From: an uncultured Taibaiella sp.
GTDB lineage: Bacteria > Bacteroidota > Bacteroidia > Chitinophagales > Chitinophagaceae
DNA: 12,813 nucleotides
Direction: 5' to 3'
Assembly (NCBI GenBank): GCA_946886975.1
Contig: CAMPJV010000035.1
Location: 1 to 12,813, forward strand
Positions within the stretch are counted from its first letter, which is position 1. Every line of letters begins with the position of its first letter. Positions 1-7,918 of the stretch are shown here, one piece after another. The notes beneath the pieces were generated by a model. That model did not search any database, was not told the DNA's origin, and worked only from the letters and a program-made list of their open reading frames with translations. A program made the position numbers and the translations under genes.

Positions 1-203
1 CCAAATATATGGTCCAGGTGGGCGTGCGTATTAATGATGGCTTTAGGCGTAAGCGAATTGGAGCTGATAAAGTCAAACAATTGATTTGTCTCAGAACTGT
101 CATACATGCCCGGGTCTACAATCCAGCAATCCTTATGCTCGTTGATAATGAGGTAGGTATTCTCCTGGAACGCATTAAATGTGAAAGTTTGCAGCTGCAA
201 CAT
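1..203 (-). CDS. MBL-fold metallo-hydrolase (glyoxalase II-like), N-terminal part
   Basis: Reading leftward from the ATG at 203-201 there is an open frame of 67 codons plus two bases with no stop, cut by the window edge. The protein starts MLQLQTFTFNAFQENTYLII, has a VDPG turn at residues 29-32, and reaches THAHLDH at 59-65. This is the HxHxDH zinc-binding motif of the metallo-beta-lactamase fold, with H60, H62, D64 and H65 as the expected ligands. The N-terminal beta-beta layout with the F-x-x-N-x-F-Q-E-N-T-Y pattern is typical of cytoplasmic glyoxalase II-like hydrolases. The substrate cannot be told; hydroxyacylglutathione hydrolase is only one possibility, and the later metal ligands lie outside the window. 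The gene is divergent from the Omp85-type gene, with 113 bases between the starts. An exact TAnnTTTG element lies 34 bases upstream. I am sure of the fold and not of the reaction. Confidence 0.88.
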   Translation of the reverse strand, partial: MLQLQTFTFNAFQENTYLIINEHKDCWIVDPGMYDSSETNQLFDFISSNSLTPKAIINTHAHLDHIF

Positions 204-236
204 GTGGTAAGGTAAATTTTCTGTAATTTAGAAATG

Positions 237-244
237 CAAACATA
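237..244 (-). promoter_or_regulatory. Bacteroidota-type -7 promoter element for the MBL-fold hydrolase
   Basis: On the minus strand 244-237 reads TATGTTTG, an exact match to the Bacteroidota -7 consensus TAnnTTTG. It ends 34 bases before the ATG at 203. I see no clear TTG at the -33 position, so the call rests on the -7 match and its placement in a divergent intergenic region. Confidence 0.5.
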
Positions 245-316
245 TTGTATTAATACCACCTGGAGATTGCCGATAGAAGAGATATTTACTGCACGGATTA
301 AGAGCAAATTATAAGT

Positions 317-3300
317 ATGAAGCTGAATTTTAAGTGGAAGAACTTCATAGCGGCAATAGTGGTATTGTCCTTTGCGATGAGCGGAAGCGCTCCCGCCGAG
401 GCGCAGACATATCTGGAAACCTTTGGACAAAACAGGGTACAGACCAGGAAGTTTGACTGGCGGTTTTTTGATACGGAACACTTCAGGATTTATCACTACG
501 ATGCTGCCGGCAGGCAGTTGGCCCGTTATGTAGGTGAGCAGGCGGAAAAGGATATCCGCATCATAGAACAGAAGATGGGTGGCAAGTTCCCGCACAGGTT
601 CAATATCATCCTGTATAATAATTACGACGAGTACCGCCAGACCAATATTGGCAGAAAGTACGACTCCCAGCTTCAGGATATACCTGCTGGTACGGTGGAC
701 ATTGTAGGTGATCGTCTGGTAGTGTACTTTACCGGCGTCCACACTGATGTCAGAAGACAGCTACGCGCCGGCATGAGCAGGGTGGTGATGGAGCGGCTGC
801 TTTTTGGGGAGAATTTCAGGGAGGTAGTGAAGAATGCAGTATTATTAAATCTCCCCACCTGGACCACTAACGGCTTTATTGCCTACCTGGTAGATGGCTG
901 GGATGCAACCAGCGAAACCAAATGGAAGAATCTCTTACAGGCAAACCCTGACAAAGGTTTCTACGAACTTGCGGAAAAGGAACCTGAACTCGCAGGGAAG
1001 GCTTTCTGGAAATACATATCTGAACGTTATGGGGAGAACAACGTAAAGAACCTGCTCTATACCATGCAGATGAAGAGCAGCCTGCCTCAGGGTATTAAAA
1101 TGACCCTGAATCAAAAGGTAAAGCAAACGTACGATTCGGTCATCCAGTTTTACAAGCAGGTATATGAACAGGACGCCATTGTCCAGGAGCATCCTGATAG
1201 CAACAACAACGTCTCCATCCTCGACATAGATGTGCCAAAGGATAATACGCAGATACGCAACATCCGTGTGTCGCCAAGGGGTAATGACGTGGCATACGTG
1301 GCCTGGAAGGAGGGAGAGTTTAAGGTTATAATTCAAAACACCCGCGGCGACCAGACAAAGTCGACAATAGTCTCTGGTGGGTCGAAAGACTACAATGAGA
1401 CTCCTGATCCCGACTACCCTCTTTTGGCTTGGTCGAATAATGGGTACAAGCTCGCCATTCTCTACAGGCGGGGCAGACAAACAAGGCTCCGCATTTATAA
1501 CTCCATAAAGGCTAAGCTGGAGGACTACGTCGTGCCAAACAACAGGTTTGATAGGGTACAGGGCATGTCCTTCATGGAAGAAGATGACAAGCTTGTATTC
1601 TCGGCCATTAAGAAAAGCCAGACGGACCTCTACCAGTTTACTATTCGTGGTTCCAGGATCAAACCGATCACCAACGATCCTTGGGATGAGGTACAGCCCT
1701 GGTTTGTAAGCGGTGGCTCCAGGAGAGGCATACTGTTCTTGTCCAACCGGCCAAAGCCTAACCTGAATGTTCCCATCCAGGTAAATGAGCTTCCAACAGG
1801 GCCGATGAATCTCTTCTTTTATGACACGAAAACTCAGCGGCCGGAATTGCTCCAGGCGTCAGACATTACAAAAGGAACAGTTTCTCAGCCGATACAGTAC
1901 GGTAGCGACAATTTTGCCTTCCTCCACGATAAGAATGGTGTCATAAACAAGTACGTTGTGCTTTTCGGCAGGGACCAGAACAACATGGACTCTGCATATG
2001 CCGTGCCTGTAACGAACTATTCACAGAGCATTATTTCGCATCAGTATAATCCTGCAAGCAACCAGGTGGCTGATGTGATCCAGGTAGGGAACAAATACAG
2101 GGTCTACTTCAAGCCCCTGGAGATTCCGTCAGATACGACACCTCAAAAAATACTAAGTCCGGCTACCCTTTCCGTAGCTAATGATACCAACATTGCTCCT
2201 GTCGTTTCACCCAATACCCCGGTTGCGCCAGGTGCGGAGAACGCTGCCATCTTAAAAGGCGGTAATATCTTCCAGACAGAGTTTGGCGAGGAGGACCAGC
2301 CCGCGGCAACTGATTCAACGCAGGTAACTGATGATGAAACAGGTGTCGCTCAGGCAGGACCAGAGGCTGATCCTTATCCCCAGGGAGATATGGACTCCAT
2401 TATGGTGGATAGTACCTATGTAAAGCTCAGGGCCCAGCCTTACAGACTTTCCTTTAAGCCTGATTTCTTTACGGTAAGGCTCGATAATAGTGTCCTGTTC
2501 AATAAGTACCAGCCCGCCGGCTATCTTGGAGGAAGTCCTGCCAGCCAAAGCCTCGCAGGTATGCTTTCCGTTAGTCTGAATGATGCGATGGAAAACCACC
2601 GGTTCACAGGAGGGGTAAAGCTCCCGATCAACTTTTCAGGTCTCACCTACTTTTTTCAGTATGAAAACTTTACGAGGAGAGTTGACTGGGGTGTGTTATT
2701 TGTTAGGTCAACCAACTATTACGACTATAATGTTGCCTATGTAGATAGTGCCGGCAGACCGCTTCTGGTAAATACGCAGGTGGGCAAGGTCACTTCCAAT
2801 ATCCTGCAGGGCTCTGCCAGTTACCCGCTCGACAGGATGAGAAGTGTAAGGCTTCACCTTGGCCTGAGACAGGACGTGCTCGATTTCAAAGCACGTGACA
2901 CACTGAGCCTGTCTTACGGCAATAAGGAACGGCAATACTGGACAATGAGCAGGGCGGAATATGTATTTGACAATACTGTAGCACCGGCACTTAACATCAG
3001 GTACGGCTTCCGGTACAAGGCGTTTGCCGAATACTTCTATAAGCTGAGCAAGCCTAATGGCGGGTTTTACAATGTCGGCTTCGATGCCAGGTATTATAAA
3101 AAGCTCTACCGATCTGTCATTTTGGCTTCGAGGGTAGCTTATGCCCATTCCGGCGGCAATCAGAAGATAAATTACATCCTTGGAGGAACAGACAACTGGA
3201 TAGCCCCTAAGCAAAATCCCATGCCTCCCCCTCCTGGCGAAAACTTTGCTTTTCAGACTACAGCTACCAGCCTGCGGGGTTATAAGCAAAACTCCCGCAG

Positions 3301-3661
3301 GGGAAATACATTTGGACTCGTCAATGCGGAGGTCAGGGCTCCTATCTTTACCAATATACTCAAGCGCCCCATCCAGAGCTCTTTTATCAAGAACCTTCAG
3401 GCCACTGCGTTCATTGATGTAGGCTCTGCCTGGAATGGCTGGGTGCCAAACACGGACAACCTCAACCAGCCGTATATATTTCATACTGCCCCAAGACCTG
3501 TATATGTGTCAGTTGCCCCTCCTGAGAACGGTGTTGCCGTGGGCTACGGTGCGGGACTACGGACCATGCTGTTTGGCTATTTCATGCGCGTGGATGCCGC
3601 CTGGAATATAGAGGGTTCCACGAAGCCGCTTTGGCATTTTTCGATCGGTACTGACTTTTAG
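317..3661 (+). CDS. Outer-membrane Omp85-type protein with degenerate peptidase and TolB-like propeller domains
   Basis: This 1114-residue protein has a Sec signal peptide (about 1-30, ending AEAQ). Residues 45-290 resemble the gluzincin (peptidase MA-like) domains often found before TolB propellers, but the HExxH position reads AGMSR (151-155) and the later glutamate position reads TNG (184-186), so it is probably not a zinc peptidase. Residues about 308-605 form a TolB/PD40-like propeller with repeats such as IRVSPRGNDVAYVAW (316-330) and LVFSA. A low-complexity acidic, Pro/Thr-rich linker follows (about 605-700). Residues 700-1114 look like an Omp85/surface-antigen barrel: LRGY at 987-990 matches the conserved loop-6 motif, AFIDVGSAW is at 1031-1039, YGAGLR at 1077-1082, and the chain ends in an aromatic residue (TDF). 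It should sit in the outer membrane with propeller and pseudopeptidase in the periplasm. Its substrate is unknown. An intrinsic terminator follows, so it is probably transcribed apart from mlaD. I see no exact TAnnTTTG upstream. The ATG start fits the signal peptide. Confidence 0.92.
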   Translation: MKLNFKWKNFIAAIVVLSFAMSGSAPAEAQTYLETFGQNRVQTRKFDWRFFDTEHFRIYHYDAAGRQLARYVGEQAEKDIRIIEQKMGGKFPHRFNIILYNNYDEYRQTNIGRKYDSQLQDIPAGTVDIVGDRLVVYFTGVHTDVRRQLRAGMSRVVMERLLFGENFREVVKNAVLLNLPTWTTNGFIAYLVDGWDATSETKWKNLLQANPDKGFYELAEKEPELAGKAFWKYISERYGENNVKNLLYTMQMKSSLPQGIKMTLNQKVKQTYDSVIQFYKQVYEQDAIVQEHPDSNNNVSILDIDVPKDNTQIRNIRVSPRGNDVAYVAWKEGEFKVIIQNTRGDQTKSTIVSGGSKDYNETPDPDYPLLAWSNNGYKLAILYRRGRQTRLRIYNSIKAKLEDYVVPNNRFDRVQGMSFMEEDDKLVFSAIKKSQTDLYQFTIRGSRIKPITNDPWDEVQPWFVSGGSRRGILFLSNRPKPNLNVPIQVNELPTGPMNLFFYDTKTQRPELLQASDITKGTVSQPIQYGSDNFAFLHDKNGVINKYVVLFGRDQNNMDSAYAVPVTNYSQSIISHQYNPASNQVADVIQVGNKYRVYFKPLEIPSDTTPQKILSPATLSVANDTNIAPVVSPNTPVAPGAENAAILKGGNIFQTEFGEEDQPAATDSTQVTDDETGVAQAGPEADPYPQGDMDSIMVDSTYVKLRAQPYRLSFKPDFFTVRLDNSVLFNKYQPAGYLGGSPASQSLAGMLSVSLNDAMENHRFTGGVKLPINFSGLTYFFQYENFTRRVDWGVLFVRSTNYYDYNVAYVDSAGRPLLVNTQVGKVTSNILQGSASYPLDRMRSVRLHLGLRQDVLDFKARDTLSLSYGNKERQYWTMSRAEYVFDNTVAPALNIRYGFRYKAFAEYFYKLSKPNGGFYNVGFDARYYKKLYRSVILASRVAYAHSGGNQKINYILGGTDNWIAPKQNPMPPPPGENFAFQTTATSLRGYKQNSRRGNTFGLVNAEVRAPIFTNILKRPIQSSFIKNLQATAFIDVGSAWNGWVPNTDNLNQPYIFHTAPRPVYVSVAPPENGVAVGYGAGLRTMLFGYFMRVDAAWNIEGSTKPLWHFSIGTDF

Positions 3662-3669
3662 ACCATACT

Positions 3670-3696
3670 AGCCTGGCGTTTGCCGGGCTTTATTTT
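3670..3696 (+). terminator. Intrinsic terminator after the Omp85-type gene
   Basis: AGCCTGGC (3670-3677) pairs with GCCGGGCT (3682-3689) around a GTTT loop, giving an eight-pair stem with one T-G wobble. It is followed directly by TTATTTT. It begins nine bases after the TAG stop, which is the usual place for a Rho-independent terminator. Confidence 0.8.
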
Positions 3697-3805
3697 CTAC
3701 CGTATACAGCGACTTTATTGCGTTTGCTTCAATATATATGGCAGGCACGGTTATTTAACTGGCTGTGTATATTATTACTTAAACCATAAGTGTACCCGTT
3801 TTTCC

Positions 3806-3813
3806 TATTTTTG
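3806..3813 (+). promoter_or_regulatory. Bacteroidota-type -7 element for the mlaD-ostA unit
   Basis: TATTTTTG is an exact TAnnTTTG match ending 24 bases before the mlaD-like ATG. With the terminator upstream it indicates a new transcription unit starting near 3818-3821. The -33 region is AT-rich without a clear TTG. Confidence 0.55.
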
Positions 3814-3837
3814 TCCGTATAACCGCGATAGACCAAT

Positions 3838-4782
3838 ATGAGATTTTCCAAGGAAGCCAGAATAGGATTACTAGTAGCAGGGGCCATTTTAATATTCTTC
3901 GCGGGTTTTTACTTTCTTAAGGGCGCTAATATCTTTTCCGGCGAGAATCAGTACTATGTTTATTATAATGATGTTCAGGGACTTCAGGCATCTTCTCCCG
4001 TTCAGATCAAGGGCTTGAGTGTGGGTAGGGTGGCTTCTATCACGCTCAACGGGCAGAGCAGGGTAAAGGTCACTATTGCTATTTCTAAGAAGACGGAGAT
4101 TCCCCAGGGAACTGTGGCAAAGCTTACCGCGACGGATCTGCTCGGCAGTAAGGCCATAAGCCTGGAGCTAACTAACAGCCAGGCGATCGTAAAGGATGAG
4201 GATACACTCAGCTCGGCAGTTCAGGGCGGAATCATCGACGCTATATCCGTGGAGATCACCCCGCTCATCAAAGATATGCGCCATGCTGTCGGGAGCCTGG
4301 ATACCGTCCTTTCGACAGTGAATGGGGTACTGGACGTCCAGGCAAGGGAAAATCTAAAGCAGACACTTGCTAACCTCGATGCCACGATGGCTAATTTCTC
4401 CCAGCTATCCCACCGGCTGAATGCCGAAAGCGGGGAGCTGGCTCACGTTATCCGGAATGCTAATAGCATCACTACTAACCTCGCCAGCAACAATGAACGT
4501 ATTACTCGCATCATAAATAACGCAGCCCTTACAACAGACCAGCTCTCCAAGGCTCCTATCGAGCAGACAATGAAAGATCTGCAAAATACGATCCAGCAGC
4601 TACAGGGCGTGGTGAATAAGGTAAACAGTAAAGACGGCTCCCTGGGCATGCTCGTCAACGACGATGGCCTCTATAACAGCCTGAACTCTTCCCTCGGAAC
4701 CCTGAACAGCCTTATGGCCGATATCCAGGCCCACCCGACACGCTATATTAATGTCACTATCTTTGGCAGGAAAAAGCAATAA
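3838..4782 (+). CDS. MCE/MlaD-family lipid-transport protein
   Basis: The protein has 314 residues: an N-terminal membrane anchor (about 8-28, LGLLVAG-like hydrophobic run), then an MCE domain at about 37-115 with the typical VYYNDVQGLQASSPVQIKGL stretch (41-60) and VGRVASI (62-68). A long helical region follows (about 140-265), rich in heptad-like leucines with Asn and Gln. The C-terminus has GSLGMLVNDDGLYNSL (267-282) and ends HPTRYINVTIFGRKKQ, the form I know from Bacteroidota members. MCE proteins are periplasmic, inner-membrane-anchored rings that bind lipids and work with MlaE/MlaF-type permease and ATPase to move phospholipids between membranes. No such partners are in this window, so they must be encoded elsewhere or the protein has another partner. 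It follows a strong terminator and is read with the OstA-like gene 12 bases downstream. I left the symbol blank because the family has several paralogues per genome. Confidence 0.93.
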   Translation: MRFSKEARIGLLVAGAILIFFAGFYFLKGANIFSGENQYYVYYNDVQGLQASSPVQIKGLSVGRVASITLNGQSRVKVTIAISKKTEIPQGTVAKLTATDLLGSKAISLELTNSQAIVKDEDTLSSAVQGGIIDAISVEITPLIKDMRHAVGSLDTVLSTVNGVLDVQARENLKQTLANLDATMANFSQLSHRLNAESGELAHVIRNANSITTNLASNNERITRIINNAALTTDQLSKAPIEQTMKDLQNTIQQLQGVVNKVNSKDGSLGMLVNDDGLYNSLNSSLGTLNSLMADIQAHPTRYINVTIFGRKKQ

Positions 4783-4794
4783 ACACCCCTGCGC

Positions 4795-6561
4795 TTGAGC
4801 GTTCTAACATATCGTAGAGGGATTGTCGCATTCTGCGGTTGTCTGCTCCTGGTCATTTGTCATACGCGGGCTTTTGCCCAAAAGCCTGCTGACACCGCCA
4901 GTAAGGTGCCGGTCGAGATATTGACGACCACACTTTTTCAGGCCATTCAGACGGATACCGGCACCCTGAACAAGCTTATTGGCAACGTATCCCTAAAGCA
5001 GGAGGAAAGCTTCATGTACTGCGACAGCGCCTATGTAGATGTGACAAAGAACAATGTACAGGCATTTGGTAACGTACGGATAGTTCAGCCGGGAGGTACG
5101 GAAGTGCTGAGTGACTACCTCCGCTATGTTGGCAATATCAGGAAGGCCTTCCTGAAGGGAAACGTCGTCCTCACAGACGGGAAGAGCACGCTTTGGGCTG
5201 AAGAGCTTGATTATGATCTGGGCACCAAGATCGGCGTGTATACTCAGGGCGGCACCTTGCAGAGCGAGACGACCACGCTTTCCAGCAATACCGGCAACTA
5301 TAATGTAAAGACCAAAGACGCGCGCTTCACCGGGGAGGTGTACGTCACGGACCCAAAGTACGATGTGGTCTCAGAAGACTTAGGCTATAATACCGAGACA
5401 AAACTCGTGCGGTTCTTCGGGCCTTCGATAGTCAATAACGATAAGTCTGAGCTGCGGACCAGCAGCGGCACCTGGGATGCAAAGAATGAAGTTGCCCATT
5501 TTGTTACACGCTCTTCCATTCAGAACGCGGAGCAGTACATCGAGTCCGACAAGATGGACTATAACCGGAAGACGGGTTTTGGTGTAGCCGTAGGGAAAGT
5601 CATAGCTATAGACACAGGTCAGCATACCACCCTCTACTGCGGGTATGTGCAGTACAATGAGATTACCAGGAATCTGCTTGCAACCATCAGGCCTGTAATG
5701 AAGCAGATGAATAACAATGACAGCCTGTTCATCCGTGCCGATACGTTCTACGCCGCCCCGGTGCCCAAAGCGAAGGACACCACATTAGATTCTAACAGGA
5801 AAGCAGAGATCAAAAAGCCCCTTGGTAAGAACATCACAGAAATAAGCAAAGCCGCCCCCACGGATACTGTACGTTCCGATTCTACTCAGCCACGCTACTT
5901 TATCGGCTACCATCATGTGCTGGTCTATTCCGATTCTTTGCAGGCGCGGTGCGATAGTATCAGCTATTCGCAGGCCGACTCCACCATGAGGCTCATGTAT
6001 AGTCCCGTGGCGTGGTCCCGGACTAGCCAGATCACAGGCGACACGATATTGCTCTACATGGACAGCAGCAGGCTGAAAAAGCTATATGTACCGAACAATG
6101 CGCTTGTGGTGTCCCAGTCAGGGCCGCCAAAGGCTGGCCTGTATGACCAGACGCAAGGCAAAACACTGACCGGCTACTTTGAGAACAACGCCATAAAGGA
6201 AATGGTGGTGATGCCTAATGCTGAAGCCATTTACTATTCGAAGGACGATGCCGGAGCCTACCTCGGCGTGGTACAAGCTCAGAGCGAGCGAATGCGCGTC
6301 TATTTCGAGAACGAGCAGGTCAGCCGCATCCTGCTGGAGCAGGAGCCCAGGCAGACGATGACTCCTATGCAGCAGGTCAACATTCCCGCCACCAGGCTTA
6401 GCCGGTTCCAGTGGCTTATAGACAAACGGCCCCAAAGTGTTCAGGAGCTGTTTGATTATGACCCTTATCCAGAGCCGGAGGAGCCGCAGGTAAAAGAGGA
6501 GAAAGTCAAGGAAACACCTGCCTCCTCAAAGACCAAAAGCCGTAGAAAGAAGAAGAGATAG
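4795..6561 (+). CDS. OstA/LptA-like periplasmic protein
   Basis: The 588-residue protein starts at TTG 4795. The frame is the same as mlaD's, whose TAA is at 4780-4782, so only TTG 4795 or CTG 4789 can start before the signal peptide, and no ATG or GTG lies in the first 70 codons. The signal peptide is about 1-29 (LLLVICHTRAFAQ). Residues 56-320 show repeated OstA-fold beta units: IGNVSLKQEESFMYCDSAYV (62-81), FGNVRI (91-96), LKGNVVLTDG (120-129), FTGEVYV (178-184) and VGKVIAI (266-272). This is the LptA/OstA_2 pattern seen in Bacteroidota, where such proteins are thought to form part of the LPS bridge across the periplasm. Residues 370-515 hold further similar units, and the tail is Pro/Glu-rich, then basic (SRRKKKR). 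At this length it lacks room for the LptD barrel, so it is LptA-like and not LptD. It is co-transcribed with the MCE gene by spacing. Confidence 0.88.
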   Translation: MSVLTYRRGIVAFCGCLLLVICHTRAFAQKPADTASKVPVEILTTTLFQAIQTDTGTLNKLIGNVSLKQEESFMYCDSAYVDVTKNNVQAFGNVRIVQPGGTEVLSDYLRYVGNIRKAFLKGNVVLTDGKSTLWAEELDYDLGTKIGVYTQGGTLQSETTTLSSNTGNYNVKTKDARFTGEVYVTDPKYDVVSEDLGYNTETKLVRFFGPSIVNNDKSELRTSSGTWDAKNEVAHFVTRSSIQNAEQYIESDKMDYNRKTGFGVAVGKVIAIDTGQHTTLYCGYVQYNEITRNLLATIRPVMKQMNNNDSLFIRADTFYAAPVPKAKDTTLDSNRKAEIKKPLGKNITEISKAAPTDTVRSDSTQPRYFIGYHHVLVYSDSLQARCDSISYSQADSTMRLMYSPVAWSRTSQITGDTILLYMDSSRLKKLYVPNNALVVSQSGPPKAGLYDQTQGKTLTGYFENNAIKEMVVMPNAEAIYYSKDDAGAYLGVVQAQSERMRVYFENEQVSRILLEQEPRQTMTPMQQVNIPATRLSRFQWLIDKRPQSVQELFDYDPYPEPEEPQVKEEKVKETPASSKTKSRRKKKR

Positions 6562-6562
6562 T

Positions 6563-6570
6563 TACTTTTG
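6563..6570 (+). promoter_or_regulatory. Bacteroidota-type -7 element for aspartate kinase
   Basis: TACTTTTG is an exact TAnnTTTG match starting two bases after the OstA stop codon and ending 40 bases before the kinase ATG at 6611. Its -33 region would lie inside the end of the OstA frame. The element suggests aspartate kinase can be transcribed separately from the envelope genes. Confidence 0.5.
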
Positions 6571-6610
6571 CGCAAACAAGATATTCAGGTACAGAAACAT
6601 TTGATCAATA

Positions 6611-7876
6611 ATGCTGGTTTACAAATTCGGTGGCGCATCCATTGCCACTCCCGAAAGGCTGCAGGCGCTCCTGCCCATAATTGAAGAAGCACCTGCGCAG
6701 CTGGTACTTGTGGTATCAGCCCTTGGCAAGACAACTAACGCCCTCGAGGCAGTCGTAGCCTCGGCATGTAAAGGAAAGAAAGACGAGGCCACTGAGATCG
6801 CTCAGAAGATAGAGCAGGACCATCTGCAGTATGCAAGGGCCCTGTTAAACGATAAGTTTTACGCTGATGCGGAAAAAGCCCTCAAGGTTTTCTTTACGGA
6901 GCTCCAATGGGCTATAGATGACGCCAGCGCTGCTAAGTACGACTATTCCTACGACCAGGTAGTGTGCATGGGTGAGCTGATGTCCACCCGCATATTTGCT
7001 TACTATCTTCAGCAGCAGGGAAGGAACTGCGAGTGGATAGATATCCGCGACATTATCCGCACGGATGATACCTTCCGGGATGCCAGAGTAGATTGGGACT
7101 ATTCTCATCAAAGAGCTGCCCAGGTACTTGGTCCTGTGCTCGCTGCAGGCAAGAACATCGTTACCCAGGGTTTTATAGGGGCAACCGCGGACAATGCCTC
7201 TGTCACGCTGGGACGTGAGGGTTCGGACTATACGGCTGCCATGCTCGGTGCCATGCTCAGGGCAGACAGCGTCACTATCTGGAAAGATGTGGAGGGTCTT
7301 CAGAATGCAGACCCAAAGGAATTCCCCAATACGGTGAAAATAGAGGCCATCACTTACCACGAGGTCATCGAGATGGCCTACTATGGCGCGCAGGTCATTC
7401 ACCCAAAGACCATCAAGCCCCTGCAGAATAACAATATCCCGCTTTGTGTCAAGTCCTTCCTAAACAAAGACGCCGAAGGAACAGTGATACAGAACGAGGT
7501 CAACAGCATATTTTACCCCCCGCTCATAGTGCTCAAGAAAGATCAGATCCTCCTGCAGGTAACGACCAAGGATTTCTCCTTCATCACCGAGGAAAACCTT
7601 CGCCTGCTCTATGGTATATTTCATGGTCTGAAGATCAAGGTCAATCTTATCCAGAACGCGGCTATTTCGTTCGTAGCCTGTATAGACCACAAGGAGGATA
7701 AAGTGAAGGCGCTCATAACGGAATTGGAGAAGGACTACAAAGTGCTTGTGAACAGCGGTGTCAGCCTCCTTACTGTTCGGCACTATACGCCTGAAATATT
7801 ATTCGACCTGACCAAGAGCAAGTACATCCTCCTGGAGCAAAAAACCCGCCATACCGTTCAGGTGGTGGTGAAGTAG
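6611..7876 (+). CDS. Aspartate kinase (monofunctional)
   Basis: Aspartate kinase phosphorylates L-aspartate with ATP, the first step to lysine, diaminopimelate, threonine and methionine, in the cytoplasm. The 421-residue protein has the amino-acid-kinase motifs in order: KFGGAS (5-10), VVSALGKTTNAL (34-45), CMGELMSTRI (119-128), TQGFIGAT (185-192), TLGREGSDYTAAML (199-212), IWKDVEGLQNADP (223-235) and YYGAQVIHPKTI (257-268). A regulatory ACT region follows from about 314 to the end, with the substrate-binding type NLIQNAAISFVACID (345-359). It is a little shorter than E. coli LysC (449 residues) and has no homoserine dehydrogenase domain, so it is not a ThrA or MetL fusion. The GREGSDY variant replaces the GRGGSDY of E. 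coli LysC. Feedback control by an end-product amino acid is expected from the ACT region, but which one cannot be read. The ATG is preceded by a -7 element at 6563. Confidence 0.95.
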   Translation: MLVYKFGGASIATPERLQALLPIIEEAPAQLVLVVSALGKTTNALEAVVASACKGKKDEATEIAQKIEQDHLQYARALLNDKFYADAEKALKVFFTELQWAIDDASAAKYDYSYDQVVCMGELMSTRIFAYYLQQQGRNCEWIDIRDIIRTDDTFRDARVDWDYSHQRAAQVLGPVLAAGKNIVTQGFIGATADNASVTLGREGSDYTAAMLGAMLRADSVTIWKDVEGLQNADPKEFPNTVKIEAITYHEVIEMAYYGAQVIHPKTIKPLQNNNIPLCVKSFLNKDAEGTVIQNEVNSIFYPPLIVLKKDQILLQVTTKDFSFITEENLRLLYGIFHGLKIKVNLIQNAAISFVACIDHKEDKVKALITELEKDYKVLVNSGVSLLTVRHYTPEILFDLTKSKYILLEQKTRHTVQVVVK

Positions 7877-7918
7877 TGGCCTTATCAGTGGCATGCTCGC
7901 TGGAACCGTCACGACCTG

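Noticed and set aside
116..742. Minus-strand open frame of 208 codons overlapping both the MBL gene and the Omp85-type gene
   Set aside because: It overlaps two genes supported by motifs in other frames and has no motif of its own.
2708..3484. Open frame of 258 codons on the minus strand inside the Omp85-type gene
   Set aside because: It lies wholly antisense to a well-supported coding region, has no recognisable family or signal, and its composition is that of a mirrored codon pattern.
7877..7918. Bidirectional terminator between the convergent aspartate kinase and GT-C-like genes
   Set aside because: I looked for a stem with flanking A and T runs and found only a six-base GCATGC palindrome.
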